NCBI RefSeq assembly: GCF_002283555.1
Contig: NZ_MVOI01000002.1
Location: 1-64,000, forward strand
Direction: 5' to 3'
DNA: 64,000 bases
DNA from: Rubrivirga sp. SAORIC476
GTDB taxonomy: Bacteria > Bacteroidota > Rhodothermia > Rhodothermales > Rubricoccaceae
Shown: positions 25,104-33,609 of the stretch, piece by piece
How positions within the stretch are numbered: the stretch's first letter is position 1
Layout: each line of letters begins with the position of its first letter
Translations under genes and position numbers: made by a program
Notes under the pieces: generated by a model
What the model was told of the DNA's origin: nothing
What the model saw: the letters and a program-made list of their open reading frames with translations, nothing else
Databases searched by the model: none

Positions 25104-26788
25104 CAGGGCCGGACGGAGAGCCCGACCCGCAGGAACGTCTCGGCCGCGCGGCCCTGCCACCACTGACGGTCCGCATACAGTCGGAGGGCGACGCCGCGTG
25201 CGGGCTCCACCTCGACGAGGCCACGGAGGCCCGCGCCGCGGTACAGGTCGCCGGAGAGGAACGTCTTCTGCCCATCCTCGGGGGCCTCGCCATACCGTTC
25301 GTCGCCGCCGACCTGGGTCACGACACCGGTACTGGGGTCGATCGGGTTCTCGCCCTTCCGCACGTACCGGCCGGAGAGGCGTGCGCGGGCGCGAAACGGG
25401 AGCCAGACGCTCACGCCCGCCAGCCACTGGTCGGCGTTGGGTCCGAGGGGATGGCCGAGGCCGAGGCCATTGTGCGTGTAGCCGTTGAAGTAGACCCCGT
25501 CCTCCCGGAACCGGTGGGAGTAGGTGTACGGCTCGATGCGGGTGTACTCCCCGAAGAGCGTCGCGCCGGTGCGGGGCAGGGTCGCTTTCAATCCGGCCTG
25601 GATCGCCCACTTGTTGCCGTAGTCGCCGTCTCCGAGCGTCGCAGTCGCGAGGTCGTCAACGAGCCAGGTGGCGTTGGCCTCGACGCCGCGGGCGGGGCGA
25701 ACGGTCGTTTCGAGCGAGAACAGGGTGTTGTCGCGGTCGTAGAGCGCGTGCTCGGCCGCCTTGACGGGAAAAAGCGGGTTGAGGTAGGCGATCTCCGGTC
25801 CGCGCCGCCCGTACACCACCATGCCGGTGTACGCCCAGGTCCACCAACCCGTCGGCTGGACTTCGAGCCGGTGAACAGTGAGGTACCGCTCGGGGCTGTC
25901 GAGGAACAGGTCGCCCCCGTCCGTCTCGTCGATGACGAACTGCGAGGGGATGCTCAGGGCTGCGTGGACCGCCTCTACCGTGACGCTCCGCGTCCGCAGC
26001 CCGAGGCGGACGAACGGGAGGTAGTCGGCGTGGTCGCCCAGCACGAGGGGAGCGTCGACAGAAGCGCCGTAGCGGAGTCGCTCGTTGGCGATCTCCGCCG
26101 AGAACGGCCCCCCCACGACGCGCAGCGACGCGCTCGTCCGGTCGAAGTCGCCTGGGATGTTGGACGGGTCCCGGGTGACGTAGTAGATCGACGCCAGCGC
26201 CGGGTCGGCCGCGAGCACGTCCCTGGCGCCGTCCGTGATGGTGCCCGAAAGCGTGCTCGTGTAGAGCCCGATGTAGTTCCGGTAGCTCGCCTCGAATGTG
26301 AGCCGGGCGCTCCGGCTGCGTCCGGTGCCGATGCGGACGAGGGGTGCGAATCCGACCCGCCCAGGCGTCCTGACGTCCCCGACGCCTCGGTGTTCGATGG
26401 CGCCCTCGCCCCAGATCGAGACCCGCCAGTCGTCGTCGCGGAAGTACCCCAGCGTGCGCTCGGCGCTCGCGTCCTGCCACCGCGCCTCCCCGTCGCCGAC
26501 GTAGCTGTGGACGCCGTCCAGCGGCTCGAAAAACTCGCGTCGGTACTCGGCGAGCCAGAACCGACCGGACGCGGGCAGCCGGTCTTCGCGCACTGTGAGA
26601 CTGTCGAGATGGCGCCGGACCGCGGCTCGGTCGACCGGGATCGTTTCGTGCCGGTACTCCGGCAACGTGCCTGCGACGCGCAGGTCGGCCATCCAGTCGT
26701 ACACGGCGTGCTCGGCCGGGACGATCTCCGGCTGGGCGATCGCCCCGAGAGGGAGGAGCAAGGAGAGAAGCCCGACGAGCCGACGCAT
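25103..26788 (-). CDS. Wzi-family capsule assembly outer-membrane protein
   Basis: 561 residues with a signal peptide ending AIAQ. A helical N-terminal part (VYDWMADLRVAGTLPEYRHETIPVDRAAVRRHLD) precedes a large barrel, as in Wzi-like proteins that bind surface polysaccharide. Typical middle features are RRGPEIAYLNPLFP and WAIQAGLKATLPRTGATLFGEYTRIEPYTYSH, seen in Wzi relatives of Bacteroidota. It ends in a barrel-type strand (RVGLSVRP). Divergent from a WcaJ-type sugar transferase, consistent with capsule or exopolysaccharide. The ATG lies 3 bases from a TACCTTGC element. Confidence 0.85.
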   Translation of the reverse strand: MRRLVGLLSLLLPLGAIAQPEIVPAEHAVYDWMADLRVAGTLPEYRHETIPVDRAAVRRHLDSLTVREDRLPASGRFWLAEYRREFFEPLDGVHSYVGDGEARWQDASAERTLGYFRDDDWRVSIWGEGAIEHRGVGDVRTPGRVGFAPLVRIGTGRSRSARLTFEASYRNYIGLYTSTLSGTITDGARDVLAADPALASIYYVTRDPSNIPGDFDRTSASLRVVGGPFSAEIANERLRYGASVDAPLVLGDHADYLPFVRLGLRTRSVTVEAVHAALSIPSQFVIDETDGGDLFLDSPERYLTVHRLEVQPTGWWTWAYTGMVVYGRRGPEIAYLNPLFPVKAAEHALYDRDNTLFSLETTVRPARGVEANATWLVDDLATATLGDGDYGNKWAIQAGLKATLPRTGATLFGEYTRIEPYTYSHRFREDGVYFNGYTHNGLGLGHPLGPNADQWLAGVSVWLPFRARARLSGRYVRKGENPIDPSTGVVTQVGGDERYGEAPEDGQKTFLSGDLYRGAGLRGLVEVEPARGVALRLYADRQWWQGRAAETFLRVGLSVRP

Positions 26789-26791
26789 GCG

Positions 26792-26799
26792 GCAAGGTA
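26792..26799 (-). promoter_or_regulatory. -7 element TACCTTGC, leaderless wzi-type gene
   Basis: The minus strand reads TACCTTGC, then 3 bases, then the ATG of the Wzi-type gene. The geometry is the same as at rsmB, so the transcript may be leaderless. Confidence 0.45.
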
Positions 26800-26840
26800 T
26801 CGACCGGCGATTGCCCCTTGCGCTCCCTCGAGGGGGCGTC

Positions 26841-26848
26841 TACTTTCG
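26841..26848 (+). promoter_or_regulatory. -7 element TACTTTCG before sugar transferase
   Basis: TACTTTCG fits TANNTTNG and lies 61 bases before the TTG chosen as the start of the sugar transferase. An ATG upstream of it (26787) would lie outside the transcript, which supports the TTG. Confidence 0.55.
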
Positions 26849-26909
26849 CCCTGTCCCCAACCCGATCTGCCCCGAGACTCTTTCGCTACGCGTTTCCTGC
26901 CCGCCGCGC

Positions 26910-28373
26910 TTGTCTCGTCGCATTGAGATTCTGGCTCTCGTCCTCGGGGACGCCCTCGCCACCGCTGCGGTGTTGGGGGCGGTGGTCTGGGGTGCGCCCG
27001 GCTGGGACTGGATCCCCACGGTGCTGGGGTCGCAGGTCCTCGGAGAGAGCCTGCTCGTGCTCGCCTGGGTGCTGCTCTTCGCGTTCTCCGGCCTCTACGC
27101 CGAGCGCTACGCCCGGGGCCGCCTCGACGAACTGGCGACGCTGGTCAAGGTGGTGATTTTCGGCTGCCTCGCCCTGCTGTTCGGGCTCGTGGTGGACCGG
27201 CTGGAGGCCAGCGAACTGCGGACCGCCATCGGGCTCTACGCTCTCGCCCAGTTTGGCGCCGTCGGGACGATCCGGCTCGCGGTGCGGGCGGTGCAGCGTG
27301 CGCTGGTGGTGCGCGGCTACGGCCGCCACCGCGCCATCGTGGTGGGCTGGTCGGACCGTGTCGAGACGCTCTACCACGACCTCGCGCGGTATCCGGCGGC
27401 CAACATCGAGATCGTCGGCGCGGTCCGCCTGCGAGACCGCTCGGCGGTGCCGGTGCTGGTAGAGGACGGACCGGTGACGATCTCCGAGCGCTTCCCCGGA
27501 GGGGATGCACTCCCGGCTGGTGCCATCGAGGTGACGGCCGCCGGGGCACCCCAGGCGGCCGTGGCCGAACTGCCCGGGCTCATCGACCGGCTCCTCGTCC
27601 AGGACGTGATCCTGGCTCTGGGCACCGAGGACCACGCGATGCTGGACGAGGTGCTTCGGGTGTGCGACGGCAAGCCGGTCACGCTCAAGCTCGTCCCCGA
27701 CTTTTATGCCGCCATCGGCGGGATGGCGCGGACGGAGCACACCTACGGGCTTCCCCTCATCGAGGTGCTCCCAGAGCCGATGCCGGCCTGGGAGCGGCGG
27801 ACCAAGCGCATCGTGGATGTGATCGTGAGCGCGCTCATCCTCGTCGTCGGGGCTCCCCTCTGGCTGATCCTCGGCGGGCTGGTCCGCGCGACCTCACCGG
27901 GGCCAGCCATCTACCGGCAGACGCGCGTCGGCCGCCTCGGGCGCCCGTTCACCATGCTCAAGTTCCGGACGATGGTGGACGATGCCGAGCGCCACACGGG
28001 CCCCGTCTGGGCCGAGCGCGGCGACACCCGCGTGACGCCCGTGGGCCGGATTCTGCGCCGGCTGCGCCTGGACGAAATCCCGCAGCTCTGGAACGTGCTC
28101 ACGGGCCAGATGAGCCTCGTCGGGCCCCGTCCCGAACGGCCGTACTTCGTGGAGCAACTCGCAGATCAAATCCCGCTCTACAGCCGCCGCCACCGCATCC
28201 AGCCGGGCGTAACAGGGCTCGCGCAGGTCAAGTGGCGGTACGACACCGACCTCGACGATGTCCGCCAGAAGCTGAAGTACGACCTGTTCTACATCGAAAC
28301 GATGAGTCTGAGCCTGGACGCCAAGATCCTGTTCCGGACCATCCGCACGGCGCTGGCAGGAGAGGGGCGGTAG
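26910..28373 (+). CDS. WcaJ/WbaP-type polyprenyl-phosphate sugar-1-phosphate transferase
   Basis: 487 residues from a TTG (26910). The N-terminal part has about four or five membrane helices and a CoA-binding-like domain. The C-terminal half is the bacterial sugar-transferase domain: a membrane hairpin in KRIVDVIVSALILVVGAPLWL, then SPGPAIYRQTRVGRLGRPFTMLKFRTM, LRRLRLDEIPQLWNVLTGQMSLVGPRPERP and RHRIQPGVTGLAQV. It starts exopolysaccharide or O-unit synthesis by linking a sugar-phosphate to undecaprenyl-phosphate at the inner membrane. Divergent from Wzi, so a polysaccharide locus is likely. Confidence 0.92.
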   Translation: MSRRIEILALVLGDALATAAVLGAVVWGAPGWDWIPTVLGSQVLGESLLVLAWVLLFAFSGLYAERYARGRLDELATLVKVVIFGCLALLFGLVVDRLEASELRTAIGLYALAQFGAVGTIRLAVRAVQRALVVRGYGRHRAIVVGWSDRVETLYHDLARYPAANIEIVGAVRLRDRSAVPVLVEDGPVTISERFPGGDALPAGAIEVTAAGAPQAAVAELPGLIDRLLVQDVILALGTEDHAMLDEVLRVCDGKPVTLKLVPDFYAAIGGMARTEHTYGLPLIEVLPEPMPAWERRTKRIVDVIVSALILVVGAPLWLILGGLVRATSPGPAIYRQTRVGRLGRPFTMLKFRTMVDDAERHTGPVWAERGDTRVTPVGRILRRLRLDEIPQLWNVLTGQMSLVGPRPERPYFVEQLADQIPLYSRRHRIQPGVTGLAQVKWRYDTDLDDVRQKLKYDLFYIETMSLSLDAKILFRTIRTALAGEGR

Positions 28374-28415
28374 GGCACCGCGGTCAAAGTTCGGAGACGG
28401 CTCCGTCCTGCTGGC

Positions 28416-28423
28416 TACCTTCG
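28416..28423 (+). promoter_or_regulatory. -7 element TACCTTCG before E1 dehydrogenase
   Basis: TACCTTCG fits TANNTTNG and ends 19 bases before the ATG at 28443. A GTG at 28425 lies directly after the element and is less likely to be the start. Confidence 0.5.
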
Positions 28424-28442
28424 GGTGTCTCCCCCCGACTCG

Positions 28443-30443
28443 ATGTCCGTCGCCCCGTCCGTCGACTCCGCCACCCGCGTGGCCGAGGCCGATCTTCTTG
28501 CCCGCTACCGGGCGCTCCGCGTCCCGCGTGCCGTCGAGGACAAGATGCTCCGGCTCATCCGCCAGAACCGGCTCTCGAAGTGGTTCAGCGGGTACGGTCA
28601 GGAGGCCATCGCCGTCGGGTGCGCGCTCGCGCTCAAGGACCGGGACTGGCTGCTGCCCATGCACCGCAACCTGGGCGTCTGGACGACGCGCGGCGTGCCG
28701 CTGCGCCCACTCTTCTGCCAGCTGATGGGGCGGGAGGGAGGCTTCACGAAAGGCCGCGACCGCACCTTCCACTTCGGGCTCCCCGAGCGTCGCATCGTAG
28801 GCATGATCTCGCACCTCGCGGCCATGCTGCCCGTCGCCGACGGCCTCGGGCTGGCGTCACGACTGCGCGGCGAGGACGCCGTCGCGGTCGCCTTCACGGG
28901 CGAGGGCGCGACGCGCGAGGGCGACTTCCACGAGGCGCTGAACCTGGCCGCGGTCTGGTCGCTCCCGGTGATCTTCGTCGTCGAGAACAACGGTTACGGG
29001 CTCTCGACGCCGACCGCCGACGCACTTCCGGTCACGGACATCGCCGATGCCGCGGCAGGTTATGGGATGCCCGGCGTGGTGGTGGATGGCAATGATCTCG
29101 ACTCCGTTATTGCAAGTGTCGGCGCTGCCGTCGTCCGCGCCCGGTCGGGGGAGGGGCCGACGCTGCTGGAGATGAAGACCTTCCGGGTGCGAGGCCACGA
29201 GGAGGCCAGCGGGACCAAGTACGTCCCTCCTGCACTCATCGCCGAGTGGGAGACCCGCGACCCTGTCGACCGCTACCGAGCCCGCCTGGCCGACCTCGGC
29301 GTCGCGGTCGACGTTCTCGATGCCATCGACGCGGAAATCGAGGCGGAGATCGAGGCGGTCGCCGAGTGGGCGCTCACGCAGCCTGAGGTGACGGCCACGA
29401 CCGAGCACGAGCACGCCGACCTGTACGCCCCGGCGCGTCCACAGTCCACCTTCGAGTCGAGCCCGGTGGACGACGGCGTCCGCTTCATCGACGCTCTCAG
29501 CGACGGCCTCCGCGATGCGTTCGACGCCGACGACACGACGGTCCTCATGGGGCAGGACGTGGCGGAGTACGGGGGCGTCTTCAAGGTGACGGCGGGCTTC
29601 CTGGAGCGCTTCGGGGCGGAGCGGATCCGCAACACGCCCATCATCGAGAGCGGAGCGCTCGGGTGCGCGCTCGGCCTCGCCATCGACGGCTTTCGCCCGG
29701 TCGTCGAGATGCAGTACGCGGACTTCATCACGTGCGGGTTCAACCAGATCGCCAACAACCTCACCACGACCCACTACCGTTGGGGAACGGCGGTGCCGGT
29801 GACCATCCGCGCGCCGTTCGGGGGCGGCATCGGGGCGGGACCGTTCCACAGCCAGAGTCCCGAGGCCTGGTTTTGCCACATCCCCGGCCTCAAGGTGGTG
29901 GTCCCCTCGACGCCGGCCGACGCCAAGGGGCTGCTCCGGTCTGCCATCGAGGACGACAATCCGGTGCTCGTCTTCGAGCACAAGGCGCTCTACCGGTCGC
30001 TCCGCGGCCCGGTACCGACGGGTCCCCACCGCGTCGCACTGGGAGAGGCCACCGTGGTCCGCCCGGGCGCGGACCTGACGCTCGTCACGTGGGGCGTCGG
30101 GGTGCAGTGGGCGCTCGCGCTCGCAGACCGCCTGTCGGGCGAGGATGTCGCCCTGGAGGTCGTCGACCTGCGCACGCTCGTACCGTGGGACCGGGAGACG
30201 GTGCTCGCCTCGGTGCGCAAGACGAACCGACTGGTCGTGCTGCACGAAGCGGCCCGGACCGGCGGGTTCGGGGCCGAGATCGCCGCGGAGGTGGCCGAGG
30301 CGGCCTTCGCCGCGCTGGACGCTCCCCCCGCCCGTGTGGGCGGGGCGGACCTGCCGATCGCCTTCTCGAAGGCCATCGAGCAGGAGGTCTATTCGGCGCA
30401 GGCGCGCCTGACAGAGGTCGTCCGCCGAACGCTCGCGTACTGA
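28443..30443 (+). CDS. Fused E1 alpha-beta 2-oxoacid dehydrogenase
   Basis: 666 residues in one chain. The alpha half (~1-335) carries the thiamine-diphosphate motif GEGATREGDFHEALNLAAVWSLPVIFVVENNGYG. The beta half (~345-666) has VLMGQDVAEYGGVFKVTAGF, the catalytic Glu in NTPIIESGALGCALGLAI and LVTWGVGVQWALALADRL. It decarboxylates a 2-oxoacid (branched-chain oxoacids or pyruvate) and passes the acyl group to a lipoyl E2, which is not seen here. Fusion of alpha and beta into one polypeptide is seen in several Bacteroidota-related bacteria. Substrate cannot be decided from sequence alone. Confidence 0.9.
   Translation: MSVAPSVDSATRVAEADLLARYRALRVPRAVEDKMLRLIRQNRLSKWFSGYGQEAIAVGCALALKDRDWLLPMHRNLGVWTTRGVPLRPLFCQLMGREGGFTKGRDRTFHFGLPERRIVGMISHLAAMLPVADGLGLASRLRGEDAVAVAFTGEGATREGDFHEALNLAAVWSLPVIFVVENNGYGLSTPTADALPVTDIADAAAGYGMPGVVVDGNDLDSVIASVGAAVVRARSGEGPTLLEMKTFRVRGHEEASGTKYVPPALIAEWETRDPVDRYRARLADLGVAVDVLDAIDAEIEAEIEAVAEWALTQPEVTATTEHEHADLYAPARPQSTFESSPVDDGVRFIDALSDGLRDAFDADDTTVLMGQDVAEYGGVFKVTAGFLERFGAERIRNTPIIESGALGCALGLAIDGFRPVVEMQYADFITCGFNQIANNLTTTHYRWGTAVPVTIRAPFGGGIGAGPFHSQSPEAWFCHIPGLKVVVPSTPADAKGLLRSAIEDDNPVLVFEHKALYRSLRGPVPTGPHRVALGEATVVRPGADLTLVTWGVGVQWALALADRLSGEDVALEVVDLRTLVPWDRETVLASVRKTNRLVVLHEAARTGGFGAEIAAEVAEAAFAALDAPPARVGGADLPIAFSKAIEQEVYSAQARLTEVVRRTLAY
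29104..29116 (+). repeat. AT-rich motif copy 1, CCGTTATTGCAAG
   Basis: Exact 12-base core CCGTTATTGCAA, inside the fused E1 gene. The frame reads GTT ATT GCA (Val-Ile-Ala), codons that are unusual in this GC-rich sequence. Confidence 0.6.
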
Positions 30444-30459
30444 CCGTCGCGGCCTGACC

Positions 30460-30978
30460 CTACGTGTCGATGGCGTCGTCCGCCACGTCCTCTTCGGTGA
30501 CCTGACGCCCCTCGTGGGCATCGTCCGGGCGGGTGTCCAAGACCTCCAGCGTCACCTCGTAGTCGCCGGTCTCTCCGACCTCGTAGCTTGTCACCACGAC
30601 GGTCCACTCGCCGGACTCCTCGGCCTCGACGACGGCCTTGGTCATGGAGGTGTTGCCCGCGGCGGAGTCGTCCACGTCGGTCTGCTCGCCGGTGGGGCTG
30701 AGGATGAGCAGGTACGGGTCGATGTCTGCGGAGACGACCTCGACACGGAGCCACTGTCCTTCGCGAACCACGACCTCGTAGGAATCGAGATACTCCCCGC
30801 TTTCCAGCGTCTCGTCACCTTCTGCGAGCGTGCCGGTGTACACGGTCGGGTCGGCTGGGGCGGCGGCCTCGACCGGAGTGACGTCGGAGGGTGCGTCGAC
30901 GGTGCCGCTCGGGGCATCGCCGCAGGCGCCGAGGGCCAGGAGCGCAGGAAGGACGAGGAGTGGGACGCGTTGGGACAT
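30460..30978 (-). CDS. Lipoprotein with PPC-type beta-sandwich
   Basis: 172 residues with a lipoprotein signal (PALLALGACGD). After an acidic linker, the repeated pattern YTGTLAEGDETLESGEYLDSYEVVVREGQWLRVEVVSADIDPYLLILSPTG...WTVVVTSYEVGETGDYEVTLEV matches the pre-peptidase C-terminal (PPC) beta-sandwich, which usually accompanies secreted enzymes but here stands alone. The acidic C-terminal tail is unusual. It is convergent with the E1 gene (16-base gap). A weak TAGGTTCC element lies about 25 bases before its ATG. Confidence 0.85.
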   Translation of the reverse strand: MSQRVPLLVLPALLALGACGDAPSGTVDAPSDVTPVEAAAPADPTVYTGTLAEGDETLESGEYLDSYEVVVREGQWLRVEVVSADIDPYLLILSPTGEQTDVDDSAAGNTSMTKAVVEAEESGEWTVVVTSYEVGETGDYEVTLEVLDTRPDDAHEGRQVTEEDVADDAIDT

Positions 30979-31055
30979 GGTCGAGAGGGTGAGTCCAGGT
31001 CGTGGAACCTACCGCGAACCGTGTTTGCCTCGCTGACGACCGCGTCGGTTTCTGG

Positions 31056-31706
31056 TCAGGTCTCCACCACGTTCACCTCGGCACCGGACTCGGTGAGGAG
31101 GCGCGCGTGCCACGTCACGGCCTCTGCCAGCCGGCCGGCGAGAGCGGGCGGCGCCCAGACGACCGAGAGCGTACGGCGGGTCCCGGCATGCGTCTTCGTC
31201 CGCTGACTGTCGCGCACCGGGTTGGCGCAGAAGCCGTGAGCGTCGCGGAGTCCGAGCAGTCCCTTCAGTCGAATCTCCTGGCCGCTGGCGTTGAACACGT
31301 AGACGTCATCCGCCCCGCCGATGCCGATGGACAGCGGGGCTGCCGTGAGGTCCAGGTCGATGATGGAGATCGGAAGCCCGCTGTGGAGCGACACCACGTT
31401 GCAGGCGTCGACGGCCACGTTGATGGAGCCGAGGAACCCGCCCTCCGCGGCCTTGACGAGGTACTCCGAGGCTGGCTTGCCCCGTCCGGTCGGCTTGTAG
31501 CCGTCGCGCCGGAGCAGGTCCCGGACCGCGGCGCGGACGTCAGGCTCGCGCTGGAGGGGCGCCTCCGCATCGAGACGGAGGGCGTCGGTCACGGAGGGCA
31601 GGGGTGGGATCTCACCCAGAGGGCTGGGGAAGTCCGCCTCCACCACGCCGACCGCCAAGTCGGGGATGCTGCGAGCGCTGGCGAGGATCGAGGTGGCATG
31701 CGTCAT
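31056..31706 (-). CDS. B3/B4 domain-containing protein
   Basis: 216 residues from the ATG at 31704-31706. The core VRAAVRDLLRRDGYKPTGRGKPASEYLVKAAEGG...INVAVDACNVVSLHSGLPISIIDLD matches the B3/B4 domain, best known from the phenylalanyl-tRNA synthetase beta subunit, where it helps with substrate editing. Free-standing versions are common and may edit or bind small molecules. It is the last gene of the sigma-factor operon and overlaps the DUF4252 lipoprotein gene by ATGA. Role here is unknown. Confidence 0.85.
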   Translation of the reverse strand: MTHATSILASARSIPDLAVGVVEADFPSPLGEIPPLPSVTDALRLDAEAPLQREPDVRAAVRDLLRRDGYKPTGRGKPASEYLVKAAEGGFLGSINVAVDACNVVSLHSGLPISIIDLDLTAAPLSIGIGGADDVYVFNASGQEIRLKGLLGLRDAHGFCANPVRDSQRTKTHAGTRRTLSVVWAPPALAGRLAEAVTWHARLLTESGAEVNVVET

Positions 31707-32314
31707 GGTCCGGCATCGACCGGCGGGCCGTCGTCCGGTTCCACCTCGGTGGGGAGGACGCCCGAGTCGTCGAGCGCGTCGCGGAGGATGGAGTCGCCCA
31801 TGCTCTCCCGGAACGCCTCGAGGGCGAGCGTGGTCAGGTCGCCGGTGATGCGCGTGAGGACCAACTCCTCGTCGGAGACGACGACCGCGAGCAGGTCCGT
31901 CAGGCGCAGGCCCTCGGCGTCCTCGCGGTAGAGCACCCACGTGGCGGACGCCGAGTCGCGGGCCGAGACCATGGGCAGCCAGCCGTCGGCCTCGTAGGCG
32001 TCGAGGCGTGAAGGGCGGGCCATCCGCATCCCGTCGATGGTGCCGACGAGCGGGTAGCGCGCCACCTTCACCTGCCGCACCGACGCACTGAGGCGCCGGT
32101 ACGGCTCGGTGGACTCGGGCGCGACGAGGCGGCCCAGGAAGCGGCTCGTGCCGATGGTGCCGCCCCCGAACGCGACGGCGAAGCCGCGACCGATCTCCGC
32201 CGATCCATCACGCTCGACCTCCTGCTCGACCTCGCGGGCCAGGCGGCCCATCTCGATCGACACGCAGCCGGACAACGAGAGCGCCAGCAGCAGGACCGCG
32301 ATGCGGCTACTCAT
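31703..32314 (-). CDS. DUF4252-type lipoprotein
   Basis: 203 residues with a lipoprotein signal (LLALSLSGCVSIEM). The mature region has the DUF4252-like pattern of alternating strands (VKVARYPLVGTIDGMR, GWLPMVSARDSASATWVLYREDAEGLRLTDLLAVVVSDEELVLTRITGDL) and an acidic Pro-rich tail. DUF4252 proteins are exported and frequently linked to ECF sigma genes in Bacteroidota. It overlaps the next gene by ATGA and the previous by 8 bases. Function is unknown. Confidence 0.8.
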   Translation of the reverse strand: MSSRIAVLLLALSLSGCVSIEMGRLAREVEQEVERDGSAEIGRGFAVAFGGGTIGTSRFLGRLVAPESTEPYRRLSASVRQVKVARYPLVGTIDGMRMARPSRLDAYEADGWLPMVSARDSASATWVLYREDAEGLRLTDLLAVVVSDEELVLTRITGDLTTLALEAFRESMGDSILRDALDDSGVLPTEVEPDDGPPVDAGP

Positions 32315-32852
32315 CGTCGCCCTCGTACACGTCGATGTCGACGTTCCCGAAGCGTCGTGTCAGCGCCCCGACCTGCGCCGGGTCGATCAGCCCGTCGATG
32401 AGCACGAAGACGACGTTTTCGTCCTCTTCGTCGACCGTCATCACGGCCAGCCCACCGAACATGTCGCCTTCGTCTCGGACGTAGACCCAAACGTCGCCGT
32501 CGCTGTCGTCGTCGTTGGGCAGCGAGCGGACACGGACGAGCGTCAGCCAGCCGTCGTCTTCGAAGCGGTGGCCGATGCCCTCCAGCGTGCGAATGGCGAG
32601 GGGCCGGTCGGACAGCGACGCTGGGTAGATGCGGATGGTGATGCGGCGGAGGCCCTCGATCATGGCCGATGCTTCAGGCTCCTCTTCGCGCGTGGCAGCA
32701 GCGGCCAGCCGTAGCAGGGCTCCGGAGAGGTTGACTTCGACCTGGGGCTCAGAGTCGAAGAGGGCGTCCAGGTCGGCTCCCGAGATGGGTTGTGCCGAGA
32801 GGGCGGGGGCGAGGGCGAACGCGACGAGCGCTCCCAGAAGGAGTGGGTTCAT
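32307..32852 (-). CDS. DUF4252-type exported protein
   Basis: 181 residues from the ATG at 32850-32852. A signal peptide ending ALSAQ is followed by RRITIRIYPASL, IGHRFEDDGWLTLVRVRSLPNDDDSDGDVWVYVRDEGDMFGGLAVMTVDEEDENVVFVLIDGLIDPAQV, the same domain plan as the next gene, and an acidic C-terminus. The two DUF4252 proteins may be a functional pair downstream of the sigma/anti-sigma genes. A 4-base gap separates it from the anti-sigma gene. Confidence 0.85.
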   Translation of the reverse strand: MNPLLLGALVAFALAPALSAQPISGADLDALFDSEPQVEVNLSGALLRLAAAATREEEPEASAMIEGLRRITIRIYPASLSDRPLAIRTLEGIGHRFEDDGWLTLVRVRSLPNDDDSDGDVWVYVRDEGDMFGGLAVMTVDEEDENVVFVLIDGLIDPAQVGALTRRFGNVDIDVYEGDDE

Positions 32853-32856
32853 GGTG

Positions 32857-33609
32857 TTAGAAAGGAAGGGTCTGATCGATGGTCTCCGACACGGAGCCGG
32901 CGCGGGTACGGATGGCGTCGCCAGCCCGGGTCTGGGCTTCAGCGACGAGAGAAAACGCGAGGGCGATGTCCCGTTGAGCCGCCTCGACGGCCTCTGGGGA
33001 GAGGTCCTCCTCGGGCTGAGCGTCCCGCTGCGCGATGGCGTCCTGAGGCGCGTCGGCCGGCTCTGGGGCAGGCGCGACGGCCGGGACCGGGGACGGAGCC
33101 GCAGGAGCGCGGCGCGGTGCGGTCGGCTCCGGGAGAGGCGGAGAAGGGGCCACGAGCTCCGGTGCCTCGGCGGGCTCTGGAGTGTCGGCGAGCGGGGGCG
33201 CCTCGGGCTCCGGCGTGAGGGCCTCGCCAGGCGGGGCGATCGGAGGCGTGAGGATCTGCTCGGCGACCACGGGAGCGGGGGCGCCAGACGCCAGGACGCG
33301 GGCGAGGCCGAAGGCCAGGACGGCCACCGCAGCGAGGGCGAGGGCGACCAGCGGTAGCCGAAACCGATACCGTCGGGCGCTTGCCACTGGCGCTCGGTCG
33401 GGCGCTCGGCGGGCGGCGTGCAACGCGGCGTCAAGCACGGCCGGAGGGCACGCGACCTCCCGGAGGGGAGACAGGTCGAGGCCATTCGCGGCGTCGAGCG
33501 CGGCGTCGCAGTCGGTGCAGGTCAGGGTGTGGGTTTCGAACGCCTCGGCATCCGGCTCTGTGAGCCGGCCGTCGAGGTAGTCGTCGAGGCGGAGGCAGTC
33601 GGTCGTCAT
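32857..33609 (-). CDS. Anti-sigma factor with zf-HC2 domain
   Basis: 250 residues. The N-terminal zinc-binding anti-sigma domain has His27, Cys31 and Cys34 (HTLTCTDC), with Cys5 possibly a fourth ligand. A basic stretch precedes one membrane helix (~residues 85-107, LPLVALALAAVAVLAFGLA). The rest is a Pro/Ala-rich periplasmic region with a helical end. It would hold the ECF sigma factor, encoded directly upstream with a 4-base overlap, inactive at the membrane. The signal that releases it is not visible. Confidence 0.9.
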   Translation of the reverse strand: MTTDCLRLDDYLDGRLTEPDAEAFETHTLTCTDCDAALDAANGLDLSPLREVACPPAVLDAALHAARRAPDRAPVASARRYRFRLPLVALALAAVAVLAFGLARVLASGAPAPVVAEQILTPPIAPPGEALTPEPEAPPLADTPEPAEAPELVAPSPPLPEPTAPRRAPAAPSPVPAVAPAPEPADAPQDAIAQRDAQPEEDLSPEAVEAAQRDIALAFSLVAEAQTRAGDAIRTRAGSVSETIDQTLPF

